Shown in pieces: positions 8,641 to 19,919 of a DNA stretch of 60,000 nt. The DNA comes from Adiantum capillus-veneris (lineage: Eukaryota; Streptophyta; Polypodiopsida; Polypodiales; Pteridaceae). Location: positions 8,337,526 to 8,397,525 of the forward strand of contig CM043959.1 of assembly GCA_014529385.2 (NCBI GenBank), in the 5' to 3' direction. Below the pieces are notes generated by a model, which worked only from the letters and a program-made list of their open reading frames with translations, ran no database searches and was not told where the DNA came from. How positions within the stretch are numbered: the first letter of the stretch is position 1; the number at the start of each line of letters is the position of its first letter. A program made the position numbers and the translations under genes.

Positions 8641-11600
8641 ATGAAGCAGTTTTTGGCCACCGATGCCAAAGACAAAGTACTCACCGAATGGAGAAGTTTA
8701 AAGCTCTCTCCCAATGAATCCATCCACAAATATGTAGACAAGTTTTGGGACCTACAACTCAAAGCCACTTTCTTTAAAAGGTTGGATTTTGGAGAGCAAA
8801 AGAAACAATTTTGTGCGGGCTTAACCGAAGAAATGGCGGAGTATGTCAACTCCCAAAGGCCACGTACCATATCGGCGGTAATACACCATACTATGGTCGC
8901 CTCTCGAATCAATTTCCAAACGGGGGCAAAAAGAAATAATAAGCCCCCGGAAAACAAGGGTTCCAATGAGCCTAAGGGGAAGGACAATGTCCAAAAGTCT
9001 CCTAAGGGCAATTCCAACAAAGTTAAAGAGAAGGGAGTTTACAAAGGAAAGAATAAACTCTCCCCTGAAGAGCTTGAGCGTTATCGTAAGGATAACCGGT
9101 GTTTTAAGTGCGGCGAACAAGGGCATGCGTACCGCGCTTGTCCCCAAAAGAACAACCGCCAAGATCCTCCTAGAGCTTCTTTGGTTGAAGTCCAAGAGGA
9201 GGAGATTCACCAAACTCACCACAAAGGATCTCCTCTATACCATGCTTGGGGAAAGGTAAGAGAACATGATGCTTTTATTCTCTTTGACCCTGGTTCTACC
9301 CATAATTTCATATCTATGGAGTTAGCCACCAAGCTAGGCATACAATCCTACGAGATGGGAGATATCCTACCCGTAGACAGTGCCTTCAAGGGGCAAGAAG
9401 CTTCAGTCACTCCCTTAATCGGGAAATTGAGGCTTCATGTCCAAGGCTATGTGGACAAAGAGGACTTCTTTATCTCTCCTCTCAAGCATGAAGATGTAAT
9501 CCTAGGGGCACCATGGTTTGACCGCCTGGCTGCTGATGTTAAATTTCCTGAAAGGAGAATCTCCTTTAAGTTCAGGGAAAAAGACATGTATATAGATGCT
9601 AAGGAGATGGGTAACACCATCCCCATTGTACATACACCAGCTTTCAACAAGTCAATAAAGAGCTCTATTTCCGTGTACATGATTTTTGTTAAAGATTCTC
9701 AAAATGAACCTAATGCTTTAGCAAAAGAAAATAAAAGCAACCAAAAGGAATTAAAGTTATCCAATTTTCTCAAGGGGTTTCAAGATGTTTTTATTGACGA
9801 CATCCCTTGTGAGCTACCTCCTAAACGAGGTAATGATGACCATGCAATTGAACTTCTTCCAGGAAGTTCACCGCCTAACAAACCTCCTTATAGAGTTTCT
9901 CAAGCTCAACAAGAGGAGATTATGCGGCAAGTGCATGAGTTAGTTGAGAAGGGCATGGTTAGGCCTAGATCATCTCCATTTTGCTCACCTGTGCTATTAG
10001 TGCAAAAGAAAGACGGCACATATCGTATGTGTGTCGACTATAGAGCACTAAATAGGATCACTATCAAAAATAGGTTTCCCGTTCCACGGGTAGAAGACCT
10101 ATTTGATAAGCTACAAGGATCGACCTACTTCAGTAGGATTGACCTAAAAAGTGGCTATCATCAAATAAGGATAGTTGATCAAGACATTGTAAAGACCGCA
10201 TTTCGTACTACATTTGGTCTTTACGAATACATTGTGATGCCTTTTGGCTTGACCAATGCACCAGCCACATTCAACCGCTTGATGGAGAAGCTGTTCAGGC
10301 CTCATCGAACCTTCACTGGAGTGTTCTTTGATGATATTATCATCTACTCTAATTCATTGGAGGAACACAAGCAACATCTCCAGGTAATATTTCATGTTTT
10401 AAGAGATAATAAACTTTATGTTAATCGAAAGAAAAGTGAATTTTTCTTGCAAGAGATTCAGTATTTAGGTCACATTATCTCTCAAGATGGCATCCAAATG
10501 GATCCATCCAAGTTAGAGGTAATAAAAGGATGGCCTAAACCAAGGAATCTTCATGAACTAAGAAGCTTTATAGGTATGTGTGCATACTATAGACGCTTCA
10601 TAGAAAAGTTCTCACAAACTGCGGGACCATTACATGACCTAACAAAGAAAAGTGTTAGGTATACGTGGTCTGCTAAGGAGAACAATGCTTTCGAAAAGCT
10701 TAAAGAAAAGCTTATCTCTCAACCTGTGCTTACACTACCGGATCTCTCAAAACAATTTGAGGTCCAATGTGATGCTTGTGGTGATTGCCTTGGGGCTGTT
10801 TTGCTCCAAGAAGGGCACACCATAGGCTATGAGAGTCGAAGGCTCGACCCTGTTGAGCAAGCTCTAGGCATATACGAAAAGGAACTCCTTGCAGTTCTAC
10901 ATGCCTTAGACTCGTGGAAGCACTACTTATTGGGGACTCCTTTCATTCTGCGAACGGATCACCAAAGTCTTAAGTACTTCATGACGCAGACCAAGCTCTC
11001 CGACAAACAAATGAGGTGGGCAAATTTCCTTTCGCAATTTCATTTTCATATTGCTCACATTGCTGGCAAGCATAATCAAGTAGCCGATGCACTCTCAAGA
11101 CGACCGAGAGTGAATGCGGTTTCCATAGCAACTCACAATGATCTATCTTCAATGATAGATGAGTATGCTATTGATCCCGATTTTAGAGATGTGATTTCAG
11201 CCCTTGCATTAGGGAAGAAAGAAGAACCATTTACATTACAAGATGGTTATCTTCTCTATGGCAATAGACTATGCGTTACTAACTCACTACGTGAGAAAGT
11301 AATGTATGAATCTCATGCTCCCCCATATGCAGGGCATAGAGGGATTCAGTCTACCTTAAAGGGAATTGAAACATATTTCTATTGGCCTACCATGAAAGTG
11401 AACATACAAGAGTATGTTTCCAAATGTGTGGTATGTCAAAAGACAAAATTTGATAGAGGGAAGCAACCTGGATTGCTTCAACCCTTGACAATCCCTAATT
11501 CACCTTGGGAGAGCATATCCATGGATTTTATCTTTGGATTGCCCAAGTCTATCCATGGGAATACGGGGATATGGACGATAGTAGACAGGTTCAGTAAACA

Positions 11601-12603
11601 AGCTCATTTTATACCTGTCAAAAAGACTATCAAAGCCCATCAAATGGCAACCCTCTTCACTTCACAAATTTTCAAGTACCATGGCTTGCCAATGTCCATA
11701 GTGTCGGATAGAGATCCTAGAATGACCAGTAATTTCTGGAAGGGTCTCTTTGAGAATTTAGGAACAAGGCTAAACTTCTCTTCGGCCTATCATCCACAAA
11801 CTGATGGCCAAAGTGAAATAGCTAACCTAACCATTCTCGATCTACTAAAAGCCTATGTAACGGAAGTAGATCAAAGATCCCAATGGGAGAAGTACTTACC
11901 CTTAGTAGAGTATGCTTACAATAACACTGTACATACTTCCACAGGAAAAGCACCTTTCGAGGTAATTGAGGGAAGATCAAAAAGTCCCTTGCTACTTAAG
12001 GTACATGGGAAGATCTTCGCTGCAGATGAGTATAGCCGAGACCTACAAGAATCTTTCCAAAAGATTAAGGATGCTATCTCTATCTCCCAACAAAGGCAAA
12101 AGGCTGCTGCTGACAAGCACAGAAGAGCCCAAGCCTTTAAAGAAAACGATTGGGTCTTGTTAAAGTTTCCTAAGGCTCGATTAAGGCACACGACGGGCAA
12201 GAATCCTACGGGCCACCAAAAGTACTATGCTAAACTAGCAAAAAGGTACTATGGTCCCTTCCAGATTCTTAGGCCAATCAATGAGATGGCCTATCAACTT
12301 AAGTTGCCCAATCATTGGCTCATACACAATGCTTTTCATGTGAGCCTATTAAAGCCTTACAAAGGAGAGCCACCTCAAGAACCAACTATTGAAGACCCAC
12401 CGGAGATCGAGGACCAAGAGGAGGTGCTGCAGCCCGAGTCCATTCTCCGACATGAAGACAAGGTATTAAGAGGCAGTAAGACTATCCGACGATATCTTAT
12501 TAAGTTTAAGAATTATCCTTTTGAAGATGCTAGATGGATGCAAGGCATACAATTAAAGGATAACCTAAACCTTGTCAATGCTTACAATGCTTCCCAAGAG
12601 TAA
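8641..12603 (+). CDS. pol: chromovirus gag end and pol (PR-RT-RNaseH-IN-chromodomain)
   Basis: 1320 codons, same frame as gag. The CCHC knuckle is at 9100-9141 (CFKCGEQGHAYRAC). Protease has FDPGSTHNF (Asp at 9286; Pro where Ser/Thr is usual). RT carries 'YRMCVDYRALN', 'FSRIDLKSGYHQI' and 'VFFDDIIIYS' (catalytic Asp pair at 10330-10335). RNase H has 'CDACGDCLGAVL', 'YEKELLAV' and 'TDHQSL'. Integrase has an HHCC finger ending CVVCQ (about 11425) and Asp 11524, Asp 11707 and Glu 11815, a perfect D,D(35)E spacing. A chromodomain-like end follows ('YLIKFKNYPFEDARWM', about 12490), thought to guide insertion to marked chromatin. All catalytic residues are present. Confidence 0.96.
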   Translation: MKQFLATDAKDKVLTEWRSLKLSPNESIHKYVDKFWDLQLKATFFKRLDFGEQKKQFCAGLTEEMAEYVNSQRPRTISAVIHHTMVASRINFQTGAKRNNKPPENKGSNEPKGKDNVQKSPKGNSNKVKEKGVYKGKNKLSPEELERYRKDNRCFKCGEQGHAYRACPQKNNRQDPPRASLVEVQEEEIHQTHHKGSPLYHAWGKVREHDAFILFDPGSTHNFISMELATKLGIQSYEMGDILPVDSAFKGQEASVTPLIGKLRLHVQGYVDKEDFFISPLKHEDVILGAPWFDRLAADVKFPERRISFKFREKDMYIDAKEMGNTIPIVHTPAFNKSIKSSISVYMIFVKDSQNEPNALAKENKSNQKELKLSNFLKGFQDVFIDDIPCELPPKRGNDDHAIELLPGSSPPNKPPYRVSQAQQEEIMRQVHELVEKGMVRPRSSPFCSPVLLVQKKDGTYRMCVDYRALNRITIKNRFPVPRVEDLFDKLQGSTYFSRIDLKSGYHQIRIVDQDIVKTAFRTTFGLYEYIVMPFGLTNAPATFNRLMEKLFRPHRTFTGVFFDDIIIYSNSLEEHKQHLQVIFHVLRDNKLYVNRKKSEFFLQEIQYLGHIISQDGIQMDPSKLEVIKGWPKPRNLHELRSFIGMCAYYRRFIEKFSQTAGPLHDLTKKSVRYTWSAKENNAFEKLKEKLISQPVLTLPDLSKQFEVQCDACGDCLGAVLLQEGHTIGYESRRLDPVEQALGIYEKELLAVLHALDSWKHYLLGTPFILRTDHQSLKYFMTQTKLSDKQMRWANFLSQFHFHIAHIAGKHNQVADALSRRPRVNAVSIATHNDLSSMIDEYAIDPDFRDVISALALGKKEEPFTLQDGYLLYGNRLCVTNSLREKVMYESHAPPYAGHRGIQSTLKGIETYFYWPTMKVNIQEYVSKCVVCQKTKFDRGKQPGLLQPLTIPNSPWESISMDFIFGLPKSIHGNTGIWTIVDRFSKQAHFIPVKKTIKAHQMATLFTSQIFKYHGLPMSIVSDRDPRMTSNFWKGLFENLGTRLNFSSAYHPQTDGQSEIANLTILDLLKAYVTEVDQRSQWEKYLPLVEYAYNNTVHTSTGKAPFEVIEGRSKSPLLLKVHGKIFAADEYSRDLQESFQKIKDAISISQQRQKAAADKHRRAQAFKENDWVLLKFPKARLRHTTGKNPTGHQKYYAKLAKRYYGPFQILRPINEMAYQLKLPNHWLIHNAFHVSLLKPYKGEPPQEPTIEDPPEIEDQEEVLQPESILRHEDKVLRGSKTIRRYLIKFKNYPFEDARWMQGIQLKDNLNLVNAYNASQE

Positions 12604-12921
12604 GCAAATGTACAAAATGTTAAAAATGAACAAAATTTTTGTCTTATAAGACTCTCTTTTTCTTTATTTGTGCACAAAAATGAAGTAGTATGCAGGCTTA
12701 GATCAAGTTTGCGGAGACGACGTCTCCCAAACACCAAGTAGAGCTTGTCACTCTACTATGGAAGACTGATAGGACTAATGAGCAGACATGCTTGCGGCAG
12801 CCTCAGGCTCTCAAGCGCCACATGGACTAGTCATCCATTATGGAATGATGTCGTAGGGTAACATAGGGATCCTCTACCCGCTAAGAAAAAGACTCATGAA
12901 TATGCTTTATCTTCTCTACAC

Positions 12922-12941
12922 CATAGTCGAGGACGACTATG
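12922..12941 (+). other. perfect hairpin next to the polypurine tract
   Basis: CATAGTCGAGGACGACTATG forms an 8-bp stem (12922-12929 with 12934-12941) and an AGGA loop, one base before the conserved 'ATTTCAAGAGAGA' tract. In the sibling (24252-24271) most of the sequence is kept but the stem is partly broken. Confidence 0.5.
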
Positions 12942-12942
12942 A

Positions 12943-12959
12943 TTTCAAGAGAGACGTAA
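12943..12959 (+). other. polypurine tract region
   Basis: TTCAAGAGAGACGTAA precedes the 3' LTR start TGTCATAATA. The sibling reads AAGAGAGAGGTAA at the same place. The purine run would prime plus-strand synthesis; it is short and interrupted by one pyrimidine here. Confidence 0.55.
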
Positions 12960-14551
12960 TGTCATAATAATCAATATCTAATTCTCCTAAATGATTTTCT
13001 CATATTAAACTGATCATTTAATGTGAGGAAGTGCCAAGGGAGAAAAATCTAGAATATTGGTTAAGCTAGCAGACCAGCCACAGTAGGGATCCAAAGGAGG
13101 GAAAATAGGGATCCAAAGGGGGGGGCCATCTGCAAAAGAGCCATGTACATCAATGGGCTAAAAAGACCCTAAGGTTCAGCCCATTAAGACTTCCAAAATG
13201 CTAAGGTTCCAAAATTCAAAGGTTGTGTCCAAAGGTCAACCCTAGGGAAAATTGGATGCTTTGTGTGTGCCCTAAAAGTCTTTGCACATCCCTGAATGGG
13301 AGGGGGCGAGCCCCAAAGGTAGGGGATGAGAGAGAGAGCCACACACATACACACAGGCTCCCTTTACACAAAGGGAATGAGGGACACATGTCAGCTCCCT
13401 AGGCCAGATGCCCACAAGGTGTGCCCAATTCCTATTGGAAGACCCTTGAAGTGGACCAATGAGACTTAAGCTAGAGTAAATGTAGTTTAATTAATTTAAA
13501 AACATTTAATAAAAGAAACCAATGAGAATTAAGTCTCCTAGAAGACTATTGGGCAGTCTCCCAAAGGGTCCAATGAGCATTCAGAAGCCCCATGGCTTGC
13601 CTGATTTCTATTGGCCAGGAGACAAAGGGGTCCAATGAGAGTTTAGTTTAATTATTTAATTACCTAAAGCTCTCACAAAAGGGGAAAGGGGGACACATGT
13701 CAGAAGGCTATCACTTATGCTGCTTAATACCTATTGGCTTGACTTGGGGAGGTCCAATGAGGCAAAAGCCAAACCAAGTTAGCAGCTAGGGCTCGCCCAA
13801 GAGAGAGAGGGGGCTGAATTTTGCTTGGGAATTGACACACACACACTCACACTTGACCATGTGTGAAGAAAGAATACTCTATCTCCTCCCAAGCTTTAAT
13901 GGAGAGCTCATCACCTACTCCAAGCTTGTGAGATAGAAGCTTACATCAACACTCTCTTGGCATGTGGATGCAAATCCAACCAAGAGCCAAGCTTCAATGC
14001 ATGCTCATCTTCTCTACCAAGCTAATTACTAAGCTAAGCTATGCTAATATGAGTGATTATGTGAGGAGATGTACATCTTTCTCGTAAGATACTCCTTCTT
14101 CCTCTCAATCTACTCTCATACCCTGCTAGCTCTCACCATCTTCGAAGGTGTGTGAGGTCTTGGGTCTGAGAATGGGGATAATTCAAGTTGTGTTTGATTA
14201 AGTGTTTTGCTTGGTGTATGAAGCTTCCATCTTCATTGCACTAGCTAGTCTTGAAGGAACACAAAGAATTGTATTGTACAATTTCTCTCTTGATGGGAGA
14301 AACCATAATACAAAGCCTTTTGGAGGGGGGACCGGCTCCATGCAAATCCGGTCCTCAACTGTTGTCAATAGCTTAATTTCTCTCTCTTTTGAAAGTGTTG
14401 TCGATGCTATCTAACTAGGTGTTATGCTTTTTGTTGCTCTCTCCACCCAAGCACTCTTGTAATTCTCATTAGGAATCTATTCTAATGAAATGCCCACTAT
14501 GTTCATGCTAATTTCCGCTACACTTAAGTTATTAGGCCATTAAATGTTACA
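12960..14551 (+). repeat. 3' LTR of the chromovirus
   Basis: Same 1592-bp length and ends as the 5' LTR. Differences seen by eye are substitutions only (for example near 13127, 13294, 13911, 14172, 14195, 14250, 14334 and 14343). The CCAAT array is unchanged at 13425-13758. The right flank resumes copia-like sequence. Confidence 0.95.
13425..13758 (+). promoter_or_regulatory. CCAAT-box array in LTR U3 (3' copy)
   Basis: The same ten CCAAT/ATTGG pentamers as at 6111-6444, shifted by 7314 bp, all intact. In a 3' LTR it could drive transcription into the flanking sequence; that is inference. Confidence 0.55.
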
Positions 14552-14835
14552 GTTTAGCCCTTGTTCGCATGTACTAGAGATAATAATGTAAGCTCACAAG
14601 ACATTTATGATAGTTTGTTGCCTCTTTTTAGTGGTGAAAAATTGAATAAAAATTCCAATGAAACAAATGTATAGCCTATGGGGGTTTGAGAAAATGCTAC
14701 AGATTAGCCTATTATTGATGCAGATCTAGCATGCTAGACGTATAACAAAATGGTTGGTGCATACTTTGCATGATAGTCAATTGGATGAAAATTTCGATGA
14801 TTTGATTCTCTATGTCGCATATTGTAACCTAAAGC
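14552..14835 (+). pseudogene. copia polyprotein remnant, right of the chromovirus
   Basis: Broken plus-strand frames read 'NVSSQDIYDSLLPLFSGEKL' and later 'ITKWLVHTLHDSQLDE', resembling the integrase-RT linker of copia polyproteins (R-x-x-KWL-HTLHDS). This continues the element left of 5646, which the chromovirus split. Frameshifts are frequent and RT motifs were not found beyond it. Confidence 0.5.
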
Positions 14836-17829
14836 TAATATTCCTTGAGTTTTGGGGCACCTAATACCCTATTTTTCATAGTAGACAACGATGGTTGATT
14901 TTTTCAATTATAGAAGAAAACGAAACATTCTAGTATATCAAGTATAGATTTTTTAATATTGTTATTTTCTTGTGACAACTACATGCATTTTGTAGGTAGT
15001 AACCATATCTAGTCATAAGGATCAAATTTGGCTAGATATTGAATAGTTTCTATGGGATTCTACAACTCATAATGTTGAACCCAGTTTTTTCATGTTTGCT
15101 GTATTTAGCACTTCATCTTTGTCCCCAAGATTCCCCTTGGTAAGAGATGTATTATTCTTTTGACATGCTCCATGGATCCTTATGAACCTAAAGGACAATA
15201 GGGAACTAAGAAAACATGCATATATTATTTGTATTGAGTGTGGCTATAGAAACTTTGATGATAGGTTTGCAGAATGGTAAAAATTCAACTTTTTTGTACC
15301 TAATTCTTTTGGCAAAACAAAAAATAGTGAGTGAGAAGCAATCATATGTTCTGATCACCAACCCATTGAAGTTAACTAGGGAATTTATCTCAAGTCCTAC
15401 AAAAATCCCTAATCTTATTTTTATGCAAAAAAACGTAAGAAATGACTGTTTTGATGAAAATGTACTGGTCCATCAACTTTAGAGGCTTGGTATGACCAAA
15501 AGATGAGAAATTTTACAAGTTTCTTATTTTTTCCATGTGTAGTAGGCCTTGAACTATAACCTCATGAAAGGATTTTACAAAATGAGTGGATCTACTATGG
15601 TTTTGGAGGTTTTTTTCAAAACCCTGAAAGGACACTTTTATGTCCTGTTAGGTTACCAACCTAGTGTTAACTTCTACTTTTTCCTTTGAGAGACTATACA
15701 AAGGCCCTCTTTCCTTAGTTTCAACACACACACATAATCTCCCAAAAGCAAAAGCCCTCTTGCTTTGACGTGGAGGTATCTTCTCTCCCTCAACCCATCT
15801 CCATCTCCAATCTCCACCTCCATCTCCAACTATAACTCCACATCTACCTCCATCATGCTATCCCTTGGATTGTAGAGCTCTCTTTCTCTCTCTTGTCATC
15901 TTGTCAGCAAGCAGGAATTAACAACTCTAGTTTTCAACGTGAAGCTTTCCCTCACGAGACAATGGCCCTAAGTCAAGTGACACGAAGCTCAAAGATTCTC
16001 CTATTGTTTCACCTCCATGAAAGGTACAAAGGAAGGTATCGTCTACTCCAGTTGTAACTCAAGTGGAGGTACCATCTACGAAGGAAGTTGAAGCCGTCCA
16101 ACATCCAATGTAGAAGGTAGTTCAACACATTGATAATCTGCTGGTAGGAGAAATTTATAATTATGCATTTCTATACATACTGATCAGTAAGTCAAGCTTT
16201 GGAATTTCCTTAAACCTTCCATGAAACGTGATTGTATCACAAGAAACAAGCATATGATTTTGTAGAGTAGTGAAAGATTTTTTGGATAAATTGTCACTGT
16301 TTGATAAAGTGTTATTGCTTGATATTAGGATTTAGTTGTTTGATATTAAGAGCTGGTTGATCATGTTTGAAGAATCACTTAAAGAGAACAACTGCTGAAA
16401 GAATATCTTCTTTCTACATAGAACTCCGAATTAGCAAGATGATCCCATGGTTAGTGGAGAATAAGCTAAGGTTATCACATTTCTTTTTGTCCCTTACGGT
16501 AAGCATAATAACCATGCATTTATCAATTAGGAAAGTTGTGCATTGTGTGGCTAGCAAATAAGTAAATCCTTTGCAAAGGCGTTGTTAGTTAGACAGAGAA
16601 AGTCTGCGAGTAGCAGCAAACTCAAAAGAAAAATTGGATAATTCTTTTTGTTGAAATATGGGATTGTTTTCATTAGACCCTGTTTGAGAAAGAGTATTTT
16701 CTGATGATGTCTGAAGGACTGTAAATTAATAAAGAAACCCTATTGTAAAACAATGTGGTAGTAAATAAAAAACAAGAGAAACGAGTAAGTGTGGTGTGAA
16801 AAGTGGGAGATTAGTATCCGAACGGATCTATGTCTACAGACGGGTAAACCCGATTAGTTGGGTACTTTTCACAAGGTCACTAGCTAGTTTAGAATAAGTC
16901 TCATATCACATTTAGGACTTCTCAATGGTGGTCTTGCCTCTTCAACATGGGAAAAAAGGAATCATTTATCGATCCTAGTTATGTCAATGACATTTTCTCT
17001 TTAATCTTTTGACTTACAAGGTATTTGGAAACATAGTCCAATATGTCTGTCTTCATTTTTTGCAAATAAAAATACATCTCTACTCCCTTGAGAGTAGCTT
17101 GAAGCCGTCTATGTCCTACATGGGGTGGAACATGAGATTCGTACATAGCCAACTAAGCATGCCGTGAATGTGTATTTTGTGTGAGAGAGTGAGTGAGGTC
17201 TTCTTCTACTCTCTACGTGCACTACAAAAGCTACATTGTGAAGGCGACTACACCATCACATTAGCAATATAGAGAGATATGCTTCAACACCAAGATTGCA
17301 CAATTCCGATCTTTCCCACAAGCTTCAAAGTGATTTTTCTCTCTAATTGTGTATATGTTCTCTGATTTTGTTATATCATTGTATTCATGACGAGTTAAAC
17401 TACATTTAGGCCTAATTACGTTGAGAATCAATGACCTTAATTTATGCCTTGTCTTCATACACGTTTCTTGCACCAAGTGATTGCAGATAGTAAATTGGGT
17501 TAGAGAATTTAGCGTAGTGTCTCTAGGTGTGTACAAGTTACCCCTTGAGTTTTGTGATGGTTTGATAACGTTAGGTCATGTTTCTGAGAGCATACACGTC
17601 GTAGGTACCGTAGCGGTTGCATATACATAGCGTGCTTTGAGATGATTTCCCTTGGTAGTGATTGTCTCTAGAAGGTCAATTAGGTTATTGACACCCACCT
17701 ATTTTTTTTCATTCACCTACACGTCAAGCTCCATCCTTGGTTGACATCTTGTTTGTTGGCCTGATTCTCACTTTGCTTGCAATTACAAGCATTGTATGTG
17801 CCCGACAACAGAGTGGAAGAAACAATAAT
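14836..17829. other. no recognisable gene
   Basis: AT-rich sequence with only short random frames. A TATA-like segment at 15691-15720 and a degenerate CCATCTCCA/CCACCTCCA-type repeat at about 15785-15860 could belong to an old LTR. Nothing can be assigned. Confidence 0.5.
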
Positions 17830-18260
17830 AAATCAAATAAATTCTACATCACAAAATATTCATGGTTTAAAAACCTACAATGTGTTTTAAAGTATTCAAT
17901 AACTTCTAATGGCCCTTGCATAATGTACTCTGTAATAACCATTATGAATTTCTTTGACTATTGGAGCATATTTGTCCCACTTTGAAAGTATGTATCATGG
18001 GCTATCCTAGGAATCCTTCACGATCTTTGGGTGAAACATCTCTTTGGTGGAATGCAAGTTGTACCACTCTTGTGAGAGTGAATGGCTGGTCAATGGTACT
18101 CCCATTTTGCTGTGAACCGTTGCATTCTTATAACTGAAGTAGTCATCAAAAGAAATGGAGTCCTTGAAAAACTCATCTAGTGACTCCCATCAATCACTGC
18201 TTTGTATACTTGCACAATCTGTTATGCACTGGGGTCTATTGTAGGAATTGTACAAAATTG
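17830..18260 (-). other. coding-like remnant, unrecognised
   Basis: On the minus strand a mostly open reading gives protein-like sequence: 'SLDEFFKDSISFDDYF', 'KMGVPLTSHSLSQEWYNLH' and, after a few stops, 'SKWDKYAPIVKEIHNGYY' and 'VHYARAIRSY'. The composition looks like a decayed coding exon or a retroelement gag, but I do not recognise a family. Several stop codons are present. Confidence 0.3.
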
Positions 18261-19024
18261 TTTCATTTTGTGGGTTGTGGATTGTGGATTTTCCAAACAA
18301 GTCAAAGAACAGTTTCTAGGATAATGGACTAAAGGATTATTTTTCATTGGCTAAACACTTCAAACCCCGTACATTTAACATGACGATATTAAAGCATCCT
18401 TTTTCCATTACTAAGAGAAGTATGTTTCTAGATATTCATGTCTCCTTTGTTGGTTTTACGGTAAGCTAATGAACATTTATATACAAAAATCTGTTAGTAG
18501 CAATGTTTTTTTTCCCTAACTTGGATTGTATCCATTTGATACTCCCCATAGGTGAAGGTTTGAACTCTCAAATTTTCCATAGCCTCGTAGTACCATCCTC
18601 ATAATGTATTTGGTACAATACAATCCATCAATAGTAGTTTCTTATTATCCGTCCCATCACGTATAGTGAGGCTCAACCATTGCATGCTCTTCAACTATAA
18701 GCCATGAGAGTATATCTACCCCATATTCCTTGAGGTAGAATGTGAGTCATCTATACACAAATCTCATCGATCAAGTTAGTTAGAAATGATAAAACACATG
18801 GTACGTACAACTCGAAGATTATGACCTTAAAACAATTTGAATCATATCAAAATAAAAAAAAACAATTATAAATGACGCTTATGGGATTTCCCTTCCTCTT
18901 CAAGAGGAGAGAGAGCTTAGGAGGCCTCTTGAAGAGACCTCCAAAATAAGACTCTCTCTCTCTCATACAAGAGAAGGAATCCAAAGAGCAAGAAATCAAT
19001 GAAACTTTAAGTTCCTCTGAAGAT

Positions 19025-19919
19025 GTGGATCCACAAAGATGGTGGTTAAGACGATTGCCAACTCCTTCCAAGAAGAAAAGATCAACACACAGTCCTTCTC
19101 TTTGTCATTTTGAAAGGGAAGAGTGGAAACAAAGGAAGAAAAGTGCAAGAAAGAGGTCACCCTCTTCTTCACCTTCCTCCTCTTTTGACGAAAGCTATGG
19201 CTATTCTCCTAGAGAATACAAGAGGGGAGGACATCACAAATCATACCCTGCATGGCACAGGTCACAAAAGCTCAAGAAGTTGAAAGAGGGAGGAAAGAGT
19301 ATCTCTTTTCTCACCTATGATGGCACCTTTGGTGCCACTGACAAAGTATTGGCCTTTATCCAGCAATTTGATGCGGCCTTTGGAGACGAGGGCTTCACAA
19401 AGTCCTCTAAGATACACCATGTACCTATGCACTTCCAGAAATCGTCTCGTCAATGGTGGGCTAGCTTTTGTTGCAACAAGGAAGCCCCAAAGACATGGAA
19501 AAATCTACAAGTTTCTTTCATGAAGCAATTCCTTGCAAAGCGATGCAAAGGTTAAAGTTCTCACCAAATGGAACAATTTGAAGATTCTTTCTCATGAGTC
19601 TATCCACAAATATATAGACAAGTTTTGGGATTTATATCTCAAGATTATTGTCTTCCAAAAGATAGGCTTTGCCGAGCAAAAGCAACAATTCTGTGCGGGA
19701 TTACTTGAAGAGATGGCTGAATACAACAAATATCAACGGCCTGGTTCTATCACCAAAGTAATCCTTCAGACCATGGTTTCTTCAGGCATCAATTTCCAAC
19801 AAGGGACTAATGTCAAGCCCATGGAAAACAAAAGACAAAAAAGAAGCAAAGGGAAAAACCAATGCCCAAAATTGTTCCCAAGGTTCTTCCAACAACAACA
19901 ACAACAATTGGTCCAATGA
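19025..19919 (+). pseudogene. sibling chromovirus gag
   Basis: One frame (19025-19555) carries a single RS-like unit ('KKSARKRSPSSSPSSS') followed by the gag domain ('SISFLTYDGTFGATDKVLAFI') with an intact Gln-Trp-Trp at about 19450. A frameshift near 19550 moves the rest to the frame 19533-19919 ('YIDKFWDLYLKI', 'EEMAEY'). Only one of the two RS-like repeats of the young element is present. Confidence 0.85.

Larger units (their letters stand above)
12604..12959 (+). other. 3' untranslated region of the chromovirus
   Basis: 356 bases after the pol stop. It is clearly alignable with the diverged sibling (23943-24289), including the segment around 12778-12860 with GCAGACATGCTTGCGGCAG. That suggests a constrained function, possibly cis signals for replication. 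No frame is kept. Confidence 0.6.
5646..14551 (+). mobile_element. Ty3/gypsy chromovirus, nearly intact
   Basis: An 8906-bp element with two equal LTRs (1592 bp each, TGTCATAATA...TGTTACA), a primer-binding site, one gag-pol frame, and a purine-rich tract. The domain order protease, RT, RNase H, integrase and a C-terminal chromodomain defines a Ty3/gypsy chromovirus. By eye the LTRs differ at about 11 of 1592 positions (about 0.7%), so the insertion is young. It is inserted in a copia element. The flanks share GTTT (5642-5645 and 14552-14555), a 4-bp target duplication candidate where 5 bp is usual. Confidence 0.95.

Noticed and set aside
17219-17260. CACTACAAAAGCTAC as another CACTA terminus
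   Set aside because: No GCGTCGC-type subterminal motifs follow and only the first eight bases match; likely chance.
17737-17985. An 82-codon frame with a hydrophobic start
   Set aside because: No upstream signals, no family features, and it lies over the minus-strand coding-like remnant.
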